This document shows positions 32,190 through 40,972 of a DNA stretch of 64,000 nucleotides, in pieces. The notes under the pieces are model-generated. The model made no database searches and was not told the origin of the DNA. It saw nothing but the letters and a program-made list of their open reading frames with translations. The first letter of the stretch is position 1, and every line of letters starts with the position of its first letter. Made by a program: the position numbers and the translations under genes. The DNA comes from Desulfotomaculum sp. (GTDB taxonomy: Bacteria > Bacillota > Desulfotomaculia > Desulfotomaculales > Desulfohalotomaculaceae), in assembly GCA_017656165.1 (NCBI GenBank), contig JACDOL010000001.1:1-64000 (forward strand). The letters are read 5' to 3'.

Positions 32190-33104
32190 ATGCCGGTCAC
32201 ATATATCTTTGAAATTAATGAACAGGATGCCGGAACAAGGCTGGATAAATTTCTAGCCCGGGAAATTGAGGATTTAACCCGTTCCTATATTCAAAAACTG
32301 CTTTGTGAAGGAATGGCCAAGATTAATGGTAAAGAAGTTAAGCCCAGTTACAAACTGCAGACCGGTGATAAGATAGAATTGATAGAACCTGACCCGGTAG
32401 AGCTGACCGTAGAACCTGAAAATATCCCCCTGGACATCTACTATGAAGATGAAGATGTAATTGTAGTAAACAAGCCGCAGGGCATGGTGGTGCATCCTGC
32501 AGATGGAAACTATTCAGGAACCCTGGTTAACGCCTTATTATATCACTGTCGGGACTTGTCCGGGATTAACGGGGTGTTGAGGCCGGGAATTGTGCACCGT
32601 ATAGACAAGGACACCAGTGGGCTGCTGGTGGTGGCAAAAAACGATGCCTCGCACTTGGATTTAGCAGGGCAGTTAAAAGAACATAGTGTAACCAGGCGAT
32701 ACCTGGCACTGGTGCACGGAAACCTGCAGGTGGAGTCAGGCACCATAGAGGCTCCCATAGGTAGAGATCCAAGTAATAGGCAGAAGATGGCGGTTACCGA
32801 TAAAAATTCTAAACAGGCCATAACGCATTTTAAGGTTAAAAAGAGATTTGGCCAATACACCCTGGTAGAGTGCCAATTGGAAACGGGGCGTACCCACCAG
32901 ATACGTGTTCACATGGCATATATCAAGCATCCGGTGGTAGGAGATCCCAAGTACGGTGGTAAAACAAAAAAATTTAACCTTAATGGCCAGCTGCTGCATG
33001 CAGCGGTGCTTGGATTTAAGCACCCCAGAACTGCTGAGTACTTGGAGTTCGAAGCTCCCCTGCCCAAGCACTTTCAAGCTGTGCTCAATAATCTGACTAC
33101 TTAA
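32190..33104 (+). CDS. RluA/RluD-family pseudouridine synthase
   Basis: S4 domain; GIVHRIDKDTSGLLVVAKND; adjacent to lspA. Confidence 0.95.
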   Translation: MPVTYIFEINEQDAGTRLDKFLAREIEDLTRSYIQKLLCEGMAKINGKEVKPSYKLQTGDKIELIEPDPVELTVEPENIPLDIYYEDEDVIVVNKPQGMVVHPADGNYSGTLVNALLYHCRDLSGINGVLRPGIVHRIDKDTSGLLVVAKNDASHLDLAGQLKEHSVTRRYLALVHGNLQVESGTIEAPIGRDPSNRQKMAVTDKNSKQAITHFKVKKRFGQYTLVECQLETGRTHQIRVHMAYIKHPVVGDPKYGGKTKKFNLNGQLLHAAVLGFKHPRTAEYLEFEAPLPKHFQAVLNNLTT

Positions 33105-33567
33105 AGTAGCTGAAAACTTCAAGGAATAAGGCAGCGACACCTGCTGCCATCAGGGGACCTACCGGCTGGCCGTTAAAGAATACAATGCCGATTATGCAGC
33201 CTATTACCAGTCCAAAAATAATTTCGGGGTCAATTTGCAGTAATCTTAGACCCTGCTGGTTTAAGTGAGTAGCCAGCGCACCGCCAATAATAGCCATAAT
33301 TCCGGGGATTGAAGTAAGGTTATAAATTAAATCTTTTTCAGTAACTTTTCCACTGGCCAGGGGAACAAGTATAGACAGCAGTAAAAACAGCAGTCCCAGG
33401 TCTAAACCTCTTTTTTCCAGCAGGGGAAAGATAAAATTCAAGTTGGACAGTTTTAATATTAACAGTACGCAAGCGGCAGTGGCAATGAGATTAGACCGGG
33501 AGATCAGTCCCACCAGCAGCAGTGCCACCAACATAATTTCGCCCCTCAATATTCTCGCCTCGCCCAA
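33097..33567 (-). CDS. DUF441 family membrane protein
   Basis: GRSNLI...PLLEKRGLDLGLLFLLLSILVPLASGKV...GLVIGCIIGIVFFNGQPVGPLMAAGVAAL. Confidence 0.88.
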   Translation of the reverse strand: MGEARILRGEIMLVALLLVGLISRSNLIATAACVLLILKLSNLNFIFPLLEKRGLDLGLLFLLLSILVPLASGKVTEKDLIYNLTSIPGIMAIIGGALATHLNQQGLRLLQIDPEIIFGLVIGCIIGIVFFNGQPVGPLMAAGVAALFLEVFSYFK

Positions 33568-33771
33568 GAAGGTTTGTCTAATTTATATGCAGCGAGAATG
33601 GAAGGAATAACCAAAAAGAGACAAACCGCCTGGCCAGGGCGGTCTGTCATCGGCTGCCGGCAGCCGTTTTTTTGTATTATGTTGTTGTTTATTAATATTG
33701 TCCCTATTTTGTAAGGCGCAAATTCAGTTAATTATTGCTAATGGGCATAAACGTGTTGGTTTTTTGTTTTT

Positions 33772-34575
33772 CTAATCACAAACTGATTTAAGGGTATCCG
33801 CTCTCAGACCAACACGAAGGGCTTCCAGTGCAAGCACTTCATGTGCATTTATATTACCAAGGTTGACATTAGGTCCAAAACGCAGAATTAAATCCTGCTG
33901 CTGTTCTTTCATAGGTGCTTCCCATATCAGTATTGACGGGTCCGGTACGGCTGAAACCAGTTCTTCCATTTCAGTTTTAATTATCTTTCCCTGGGAATCG
34001 TATAAACCAACTGCAACACCAGACTCCCTGCCTTCAACAATTACCTTTTGCGACCCGTATTCAAGGTCATTTATTACTTGTTTTATTAGTTCGCTTAAAG
34101 GAGTGCGGTATTTAGGATCCTTTTTTCCTACTTCAGACAGCACATTTAGACCTTTTTCCGCTGCCATACTAATGGCCCTGCATCTTGTATTACTGTCAAT
34201 AGCAACTGTACCGTCAGATATTTCTACAGCTGTAAACCCCAGTATTTTTACTGTATCAAGATATTTTTCCAGTTTGTCCTGCAGTACTGCCACTTCTAAG
34301 AAAGTTCCCCCTGGATATATTTCTATATTGTAAGAGCGGACCAGGTCAATTTTTTCCTCCAATATTTCACCGGCATAAAAAGCTGAAGTACCAAACCCCA
34401 GCTTAATGTAATCAATATACTCCCCTGCCAAGTTAAGTAAATCCCTGGTTTCGCCTAATCCCAGCCCTTTATCTATTATCATTGTTAGACCGGTGTTTCT
34501 AGGTTTAGCAGTGCGGTTGCCCAGTGGAAATTTTAAAATATTTAACCAGCTGTTGCTAGTATAACGGCTGCTCAT
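33772..34575 (-). CDS. Phosphosulfolactate synthase (ComA/YitD family)
   Basis: PRNTGLTMIIDKGLGLGETRDLLNLAGEYIDYIKLGFGTS...YPGGTFLEVAVLQ; start ATG 34575. Confidence 0.92.
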   Translation of the reverse strand: MSSRYTSNSWLNILKFPLGNRTAKPRNTGLTMIIDKGLGLGETRDLLNLAGEYIDYIKLGFGTSAFYAGEILEEKIDLVRSYNIEIYPGGTFLEVAVLQDKLEKYLDTVKILGFTAVEISDGTVAIDSNTRCRAISMAAEKGLNVLSEVGKKDPKYRTPLSELIKQVINDLEYGSQKVIVEGRESGVAVGLYDSQGKIIKTEMEELVSAVPDPSILIWEAPMKEQQQDLILRFGPNVNLGNINAHEVLALEALRVGLRADTLKSVCD

Positions 34576-34694
34576 TGTCACAGCTCCTTTCACGGGTATG
34601 ATCACCAAGAATGGTGATATCTGGCACCTCCTGTTAAGGTAATGCACCCGTGAATTCATTCTAGCTGTAGTGTATTCGCAACAACTGTTATTGG

Positions 34695-36056
34695 TTACTG
34701 GTTATTTTTTTGACCATTATTTACCTTGCCAGTTTTATTATGGTTATCAAGGGGTTTTTTTGCTGGATATGGTGCACCTGCTGTACCTACAGCAGAGCCT
34801 ACCAGGTATCCAATATATTCTTTATTTTTCGCCTGGTTGTCTTCTTTAGGGTTTTTGGAGGCTTTTTTAATAGCTTTTATTTTAATAAAGAAAAAGGCAG
34901 TTACAGCTGATATGCCGGCCAATGCTGCTGCACTCCAAAACATTGCCGGTCGGCCGAATTTCATGAGCCAGCCAAAAATGGGTGGGCCAAATGCTACCCC
35001 GAAAAATCTTACACTTCCATAAAGTGATGTTACCATACCTCTTTCTTCGGTGGAGGTAGCACTGGTAATCAACATGTTTAAACAAGGTAGAACCAGGCCG
35101 GTACCAACCCCGGCTAGAGATATGGCTGCATAAAACATATATACGTTTTTAAAAATTGGCAGTAACGCCAGGGAAACAGCTGATAAAACTAGACCGCTGA
35201 TAACCAGCAGTTTCATTGATGACACTTGTTTTTTAATAAATGTTCCGGTTATATAAGAGGTGGTACTCATAAAAAGTACTGGTACTGCCAGTGCCAATCC
35301 CTTTATTACACCATTTATTTTCAGCACTTTTTCCAAGTAATCCGATAAAAAAAATAAAACCCCAAAAAGCAAAAACAAAGCGGTTGCACCAGCTAAAAAA
35401 CATGAAAGCAGCAGCGGTGCTTTGTTTTTAAATATTTTTTTAATTGACTGCAGGTACTCCCTTAATCGCGGGGGTTCTTTTTTTTGTTTTGGTTCTTTAA
35501 CAAATACCCACATACCTAGAACAACAGGAATAACAATGGCTGGGAAAAATATAAAAGCTGCGTACCACAATATTGTGCCCAGCACAGCACCCAAAACAGG
35601 GCTGATAACTTTACCCATTCCGTTGGAGGCTTCTATTACTCCAAGGGACTTGGCACGCTCTTTGCCCTGCCATAAATCCCCGCATAAAGCCATTGCTATG
35701 GGAGCGGTACCGGCTGCGCCAATCCCTTGTATAACCCGACCGGCTAAGATGATGTTAAATGCTTTTTCCTTTAAAAAATAAGCTGCCAGGGCAGCAATTA
35801 CTCCACCCAAACCGTAAAGAATGAGCGAAGGAATAATTACCTTTTTTCTTCCAAAGCGATCAGATAAAAACCCGGCTAGAGGAATCACTATTCCTGCCGG
35901 CACAGAAAACAGCGTAATAACTAAACTGACCTGAACGTTAGAAATATTTAAGGAGTTTTGAATAGCTGGGAGAACAGGTATTAGTAGAGAATTTCCCAGA
36001 ACCATAATCAGAGGGACACCGGCAAGAGCGGGAAGAGTTAATTTTTTAACTTCCAT
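34695..36056 (-). CDS. MFS transporter
   Basis: 453 aa, about 12 TM; GFLSDRFGRKKVIIPSLILYG MFS signature. Confidence 0.93.
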   Translation of the reverse strand: MEVKKLTLPALAGVPLIMVLGNSLLIPVLPAIQNSLNISNVQVSLVITLFSVPAGIVIPLAGFLSDRFGRKKVIIPSLILYGLGGVIAALAAYFLKEKAFNIILAGRVIQGIGAAGTAPIAMALCGDLWQGKERAKSLGVIEASNGMGKVISPVLGAVLGTILWYAAFIFFPAIVIPVVLGMWVFVKEPKQKKEPPRLREYLQSIKKIFKNKAPLLLSCFLAGATALFLLFGVLFFLSDYLEKVLKINGVIKGLALAVPVLFMSTTSYITGTFIKKQVSSMKLLVISGLVLSAVSLALLPIFKNVYMFYAAISLAGVGTGLVLPCLNMLITSATSTEERGMVTSLYGSVRFFGVAFGPPIFGWLMKFGRPAMFWSAAALAGISAVTAFFFIKIKAIKKASKNPKEDNQAKNKEYIGYLVGSAVGTAGAPYPAKKPLDNHNKTGKVNNGQKNNQ

Positions 36057-36186
36057 GCCTTCACGTCCTTTCAGAGCTAGACGTGTGTATTTTTCCCTGC
36101 CTGAGTAAAGGTATTCATTAAAGAAACAAAAGCAGCATAAAAAATGGTGTAAGTAATAAAGTTTGAAAATAAAGGAGGCATTTATT

Positions 36187-36459
36187 TTGTTTCATGTTTT
36201 CGATAAAATAGTTTTTGGCATGGCAGCCATGCGTTTTTTATCTTCATTTATTGAATTTGCAGCTGCCGTTTTAATGCTGAAGTTTAACCGGGTAGAAACG
36301 GCTTTTAAAATTAATGCCCTGCTGGCATTGATAGGGCCTACTGTACTAATAATTGTTACATCTCTAGGATTGGTAGGGTTGGCGGGAAAAATACCGTTAA
36401 GTAAAATGATTTACATAATAATTGGTGTGACCTTAATCTTCATTGGAGTTAATAAATAA
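36187..36459 (+). CDS. YqhV family (DUF2619) membrane protein
   Basis: MFHVFDKIVFGMAAMRFLSSFIEFAAAVLMLKFNRVETAFKINALLALIGPTVLII; TTG start after AAAGGAGG. Confidence 0.88.
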   Translation: MFHVFDKIVFGMAAMRFLSSFIEFAAAVLMLKFNRVETAFKINALLALIGPTVLIIVTSLGLVGLAGKIPLSKMIYIIIGVTLIFIGVNK

Positions 36460-36465
36460 AATTTC

Positions 36466-36494
36466 TTGACAGTACCTGGATGGTGCTATAAAAT
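36466..36494 (+). promoter_or_regulatory. Candidate sigma-A promoter of the pyr operon
   Basis: TTGACA - 17 nt - TAAAAT. Confidence 0.7.
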
Positions 36495-36507
36495 TGACTA
36501 AGAACAA

Positions 36508-36604
36508 TACCTTTAAATCGGTCCTGTGAGGCTGGTAAGGGAACATAGTGAAATTCACATTGGGTCAAACTATGTCTATTACCAGCCGGTAATAGGCTTT
36601 TTTA
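36508..36604 (+). promoter_or_regulatory. PyrR-dependent attenuator 1 (upstream of pyrR)
   Basis: PyrR-loop-like TTTAAATCGGTCCTGTGAGGCTGGTAAGG; GGCTGGTAA (36530-36538) fully complementary to TTACCAGCC (36579-36587); terminator CTATTACC-AGCC-GGTAATAG-GCTTTTTT. Confidence 0.9.
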
Positions 36605-36610
36605 ATATTA

Positions 36611-36670
36611 TCAGAAAGCATCTGAGGTAACAACGCAGCCGGAGGAAAAGCACCGAGTATGTTTGCCGCC
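36611..36670 (+). repeat. Terminator-associated repeat family, copy D (internally deleted)
   Basis: TCAGAAAGCATCTGAGGTAACAACGCAGCCGGAGGAAAAGCACCGAGTATGTTTG; left end joined to interior at GCAGCC. Confidence 0.8.
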
Positions 36671-36697
36671 ACAGATGAAGAAGCGGAGGTGACCTAG

Positions 36698-37249
<552 letters not shown>

Positions 37250-37256
37250 AATGCAC

Positions 37257-37356
37257 TTCCTTTTAAATCGGTCCTGTGAGGCCGGCAAAGGAAGGGTTGA
37301 AAGTTGTGGCTCTTTTTTTGCTGGCCTCATCTCGGGTATCGAGATGAGGCTTTTTT
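37257..37356 (+). promoter_or_regulatory. PyrR-dependent attenuator 2 (pyrR-pyrB intergenic)
   Basis: TTTTAAATCGGTCCTGTGAGGCCGGCAAAGG; TGAGGCCGGCAAA (37277-37289) pairs with TTTGCTGGCCTCA (37317-37329) with one G-U; terminator GCCTCATCTCG-GGTAT-CGAGATGAGGC-TTTTTT. Confidence 0.93.
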
Positions 37357-37362
37357 ATACTG

Positions 37363-37577
37363 TCAGAAAGTATAAGTTTTGACGCAGCCAAAGTATTTAC
37401 CGGAGAAAACGATAGCCGGCAAATATTGGGGTTTGATTTATCAAACCCAGCAGCCGGAGGGAAAGTGCCGAGTATGCTTGAGCGACGAGCTGCACAGGCG
37501 CCCGGAGGCTTTAGCGTTTGTTCAAGTATATGTGCCGGCGTATTTTCGGAGCGTAAATACCTTGGCGGTGATAAGAC
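37363..37577 (+). repeat. Terminator-associated repeat family, copy E (most complete, about 215 bp)
   Basis: TCAGAAAG left end, CCAAAGTATTTACCGGAGAAA / TTTTCGGAGCGTAAATACCTTGG inverted repeats (37388-37565), internal hairpin GGGTTTGATTTATCAAACCC, right end GGTGATAAGAC. Confidence 0.9.
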
Positions 37578-37599
37578 AGAAGCCTTCTAATTATGAAAT

Positions 37600-38559
37600 A
37601 TGAAAGGAGTGGACATTTTGGCTGTCCTAAAGAGCAATCATATGCTGGGCCTCCAGCATGTTCCGCCTGAAGACATAATAACCATTCTTGATACTGCTTC
37701 GGCCATGAAGGACATTATATGCCGGAAAATAAAAAAAGTCCCCACATTACGAGGGCGGACAGTGGTGACATTGTTTTATGAGAACAGCACCCGCACAAAA
37801 ACATCCTTTGACCTGGCGGGAAAATACCTAAGCGCCGACACAGTTGGTTTAAGTGCTTCTACCAGCAGTGTTCAGAAGGGAGAGAGCTTAATAGACACTG
37901 CCCGGACAGTTGAGGCCATGGGAGCAGATGTAGTAGTTCTTAGGCATCCTGCTGCCGGGGCTGCTGAAATTTTAGCAAAGAATGTAAAATGTTCTGTAAT
38001 TAATGCTGGCGACGGTATTCATGAGCATCCTACCCAGGCACTGCTGGATATGTTTACTATAAAGGAATATAAAAAAAGTTTTAAAGGATTGAAGGTAACC
38101 ATTGTGGGAGACATTCTGCACAGCCGGGTGGCACGCTCTAATATTTGGGGACTTACCAAACTGGGAGCTGAAGTTTCAGTGGTGGGTCCGGCCACTCTGC
38201 TGCCGCCAGAGATAGAAAAACTGGGAGTTAAGGTTTATACCGACCTGGAGGAGGCACTGGCAGGGGCAGATGTAATAAATGTGCTGCGCATCCAGCTGGA
38301 AAGACAAAAACAGGGCCTTTTTCCCAGCCTGAGAGAATACTCCAGGCTTTACGGGATAAATAATCGGCGTCTGAAAGCTGCAAAAGAAGATGTACTGGTT
38401 ATTCATCCCGGGCCCATGAACCGGGGAGTAGAAATTGTCAGTGAAGTTGCCGACAGCAGCCGGGCAGCTATTAACGAACAGGTTACCAACGGGGTGGCCG
38501 TTCGGATGGCCCTGCTGTACCTGCTTACCGGAGGTGAAAAAGTTGAAACTGCTAATTAA
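37600..38559 (+). CDS. pyrB: Aspartate carbamoyltransferase catalytic subunit
   Basis: [36 protein letters not shown]. Confidence 0.97.
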   Translation: MKGVDILAVLKSNHMLGLQHVPPEDIITILDTASAMKDIICRKIKKVPTLRGRTVVTLFYENSTRTKTSFDLAGKYLSADTVGLSASTSSVQKGESLIDTARTVEAMGADVVVLRHPAAGAAEILAKNVKCSVINAGDGIHEHPTQALLDMFTIKEYKKSFKGLKVTIVGDILHSRVARSNIWGLTKLGAEVSVVGPATLLPPEIEKLGVKVYTDLEEALAGADVINVLRIQLERQKQGLFPSLREYSRLYGINNRRLKAAKEDVLVIHPGPMNRGVEIVSEVADSSRAAINEQVTNGVAVRMALLYLLTGGEKVETAN

Positions 38560-39832
38560 AGGCGGCAGTGCAGTATTTCCAGAAGAAATGAAGGTAAAAA
38601 AGGTCGATATACTGGTTGAAAACGGGGTTATAACAGGTATAGGTCCTGGTTTAGAAGCAGCGGGAGCCAGGGTAATAGAAGCAGACGGTAAATATGTTTG
38701 TCCTGGCTTAATAGATATGCACGTTCACTTAAGAGAGCCGGGATTTGAACACAAAGAAAGCATTGCCACCGGTACCAGGGCGGCGGCCCGGGGAGGATTT
38801 ACCGCTGTAGCCTGTATGCCCAATACCAAGCCGGTTGCAGATAATGCTGCAGTGGTAAGGTTTATTTTAGAGCGGGCAGCGGCAGAAGGAGTGGTAAATG
38901 TATACCCCATTGCTGCCATTACTAAGGGATCTAAAGGTGAAGAGATAACTGAAATGGCAGATTTAAAGGAAGCTGGGGCAGTAGCTGTGAGCGATGATGG
39001 ACTGCCGGTACAAGATGCAGGGGTTATGCGCCGGGCCATGCAGTATGCAGCTATGCTGCAGCTTCCGGTAATACCCCACTGTGAAAATAAAAGTTTGGCA
39101 GCGGATGGAGTTATGCATGAAGGATTCCAGAGCACTGTATTGGGTCTGCCTGGTATTCCTGCAGCAGCAGAAGAAGTAATGGTGGCCAGGGATATAATTC
39201 TTGCTGAAAATACCGGCTGCCATGTGCACATAGCTCATATCAGCACGGCAGGCTCGGTGGAACTGGTCCGCCAGGCTAAAAAGAAAGGAGTCAAAGTAAC
39301 TTGTGAAGTGACGCCTCATCACTTTACCTTAACCCATGAAATGGTGAACGGGTATAATACCAATACTAAAGTGAACCCGCCCTTAAGGACTAGGGAGGAC
39401 GTGGAAGCAGTTAAAGAGGGACTGGCAGATGGGACTATAGATGTTATAGCTACTGACCATGCCCCGCATACGGTGGAAGAAAAAAATGTGGAATACCAGT
39501 ATGCTCCATTCGGGTTGGTAGGTTTAGAAACGGCGGTAGGACTGGTGTTTACAGAATTGGTGGAAACTGGAGTGCTTACAGTTCCCCAGGCCATAGCTAA
39601 GCTGACTATCAACCCGGCCCGGGTACTGGCGGTGCCGGGAGGAAGACTGGATGTTGGTGAAAGAGCAGATATAACGATTATTGATCCCCAGGCAGGTGAA
39701 ATAATAAATCCTGACGATTTTGCCAGCAAGGGTAGAAACACACCCTTTACCGGCAGGAGGTTAAAGGGACTTCCGGTTATGACAGTTGTAAATGGGAAAA
39801 TAGTGATGGAAGATAGACGATTAACGGTATAG
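38543..39832 (+). CDS. pyrC: Dihydroorotase
   Basis: [34 protein letters not shown] start after GGAGGTG overlaps pyrB end. Confidence 0.96.
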   Translation: MKLLIKGGSAVFPEEMKVKKVDILVENGVITGIGPGLEAAGARVIEADGKYVCPGLIDMHVHLREPGFEHKESIATGTRAAARGGFTAVACMPNTKPVADNAAVVRFILERAAAEGVVNVYPIAAITKGSKGEEITEMADLKEAGAVAVSDDGLPVQDAGVMRRAMQYAAMLQLPVIPHCENKSLAADGVMHEGFQSTVLGLPGIPAAAEEVMVARDIILAENTGCHVHIAHISTAGSVELVRQAKKKGVKVTCEVTPHHFTLTHEMVNGYNTNTKVNPPLRTREDVEAVKEGLADGTIDVIATDHAPHTVEEKNVEYQYAPFGLVGLETAVGLVFTELVETGVLTVPQAIAKLTINPARVLAVPGGRLDVGERADITIIDPQAGEIINPDDFASKGRNTPFTGRRLKGLPVMTVVNGKIVMEDRRLTV

Positions 39833-39881
39833 AGTGTATAATTATTTATAAAAATGAATAAATAAACGGAGGTCTCTTAAT

Positions 39882-40949
39882 ATGAATGCACTGTTAGTTT
39901 TAGAAGATGGTTCAGTTTTTAAAGGAAAAGCCTTTGGTGCCGCAGGCCAAAAATATGGAGAGGTAGTTTTTAATACCGGAATGACGGGATACCAGGAGGT
40001 ATTAACAGACCCGTCCTACTGCGGTCAGATAGTGGTTATGACTTACCCGCTGATTGGAAATTACGGGATTAATAAAGATGACTTCGAAGCTAAAAAGTCT
40101 TACGTGCGCGGTTTTGTGGTCCGGGAAAACTGCCAGCATCCCAGCAATTGGCGGGCCAGCAGTAAAATAGATGAATTTTTGGCCCGGGAAGGAGTAATCG
40201 GCATTTCAGGTGTTGATACCAGGCAGTTAACTAAAATATTAAGAAACCACGGGACAATGCGCGGCATTATCAGCACTGAGGTACAGGACCCGGAAATACT
40301 TCTGGACCAGGTGAAAGAAGTACCTCACCTGAGCGGGCAGAAGTTGGTGCCCACTGTGGCAGCACAAGAAATATATACCGTCCCCGGGGAGGGACACCGA
40401 GTGGTCCTGGTTGACTTTGGTGCCAAACAAAATATTGTACGGTGTTTAAATAACAGGGGATGTGAAGTGGTTGTGGTACCCCCGGATACTGCAGCAAAAG
40501 ACATACTGGCACTTAACCCTGCCGGATTAATGCTTTCCAACGGACCTGGAGATCCGGTGGATGTGCCTTATGCAGTGAAAACAGTGAAAGAGCTGCTTGA
40601 TAAGCTGCCTGTGTTCGGCATCTGCCTGGGGCACCAGGTACTTGGTTTAGCCCTGGGAGGGAAAACCTATAAATTAAAATTTGGACACCGCGGGGCAAAT
40701 CACCCGGTTAAAGATTTAGCTTCCGGCCGGGTATACATTACCTCACAAAACCACGGTTTTGCAGTGGACGGCAGTTCGCTTCCAGGGGATGTAGCTGTAT
40801 CCCACATCAACCTCAATGACAATACGGTGGAAGGAATGAAGCACAGGAGCCTGCCTGTATTTTCAGTACAGTACCATCCTGAGGCAGCTCCTGGTCCCGA
40901 AGATTCCGAATACCTGTTTGACACCTTTATGGAGATGATGAAACAATAA
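39882..40949 (+). CDS. carA: Carbamoyl-phosphate synthase small subunit
   Basis: [44 protein letters not shown]. Confidence 0.97.
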   Translation: MNALLVLEDGSVFKGKAFGAAGQKYGEVVFNTGMTGYQEVLTDPSYCGQIVVMTYPLIGNYGINKDDFEAKKSYVRGFVVRENCQHPSNWRASSKIDEFLAREGVIGISGVDTRQLTKILRNHGTMRGIISTEVQDPEILLDQVKEVPHLSGQKLVPTVAAQEIYTVPGEGHRVVLVDFGAKQNIVRCLNNRGCEVVVVPPDTAAKDILALNPAGLMLSNGPGDPVDVPYAVKTVKELLDKLPVFGICLGHQVLGLALGGKTYKLKFGHRGANHPVKDLASGRVYITSQNHGFAVDGSSLPGDVAVSHINLNDNTVEGMKHRSLPVFSVQYHPEAAPGPEDSEYLFDTFMEMMKQ

Positions 40950-40972
40950 GCAAACTGAAAAGGAGGGCGCAA

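Noticed and set aside
37363-37577. Repeat considered as riboswitch, RNase P RNA or group IIC intron remnant
   Set aside because: It occurs at metabolically unrelated loci and after terminators; the GGAGGAAAGT similarity to RNase P is too short; no GTGYG 5' end or domain V hairpin of group II introns was seen.
37379-37603. 74-aa ORF MTQPKYLPEKTIAGKYW... overlapping repeat copy E
   Set aside because: It lies wholly inside the repeat and pyrB leader, other copies do not preserve the frame, and there is no homology that I recognise.
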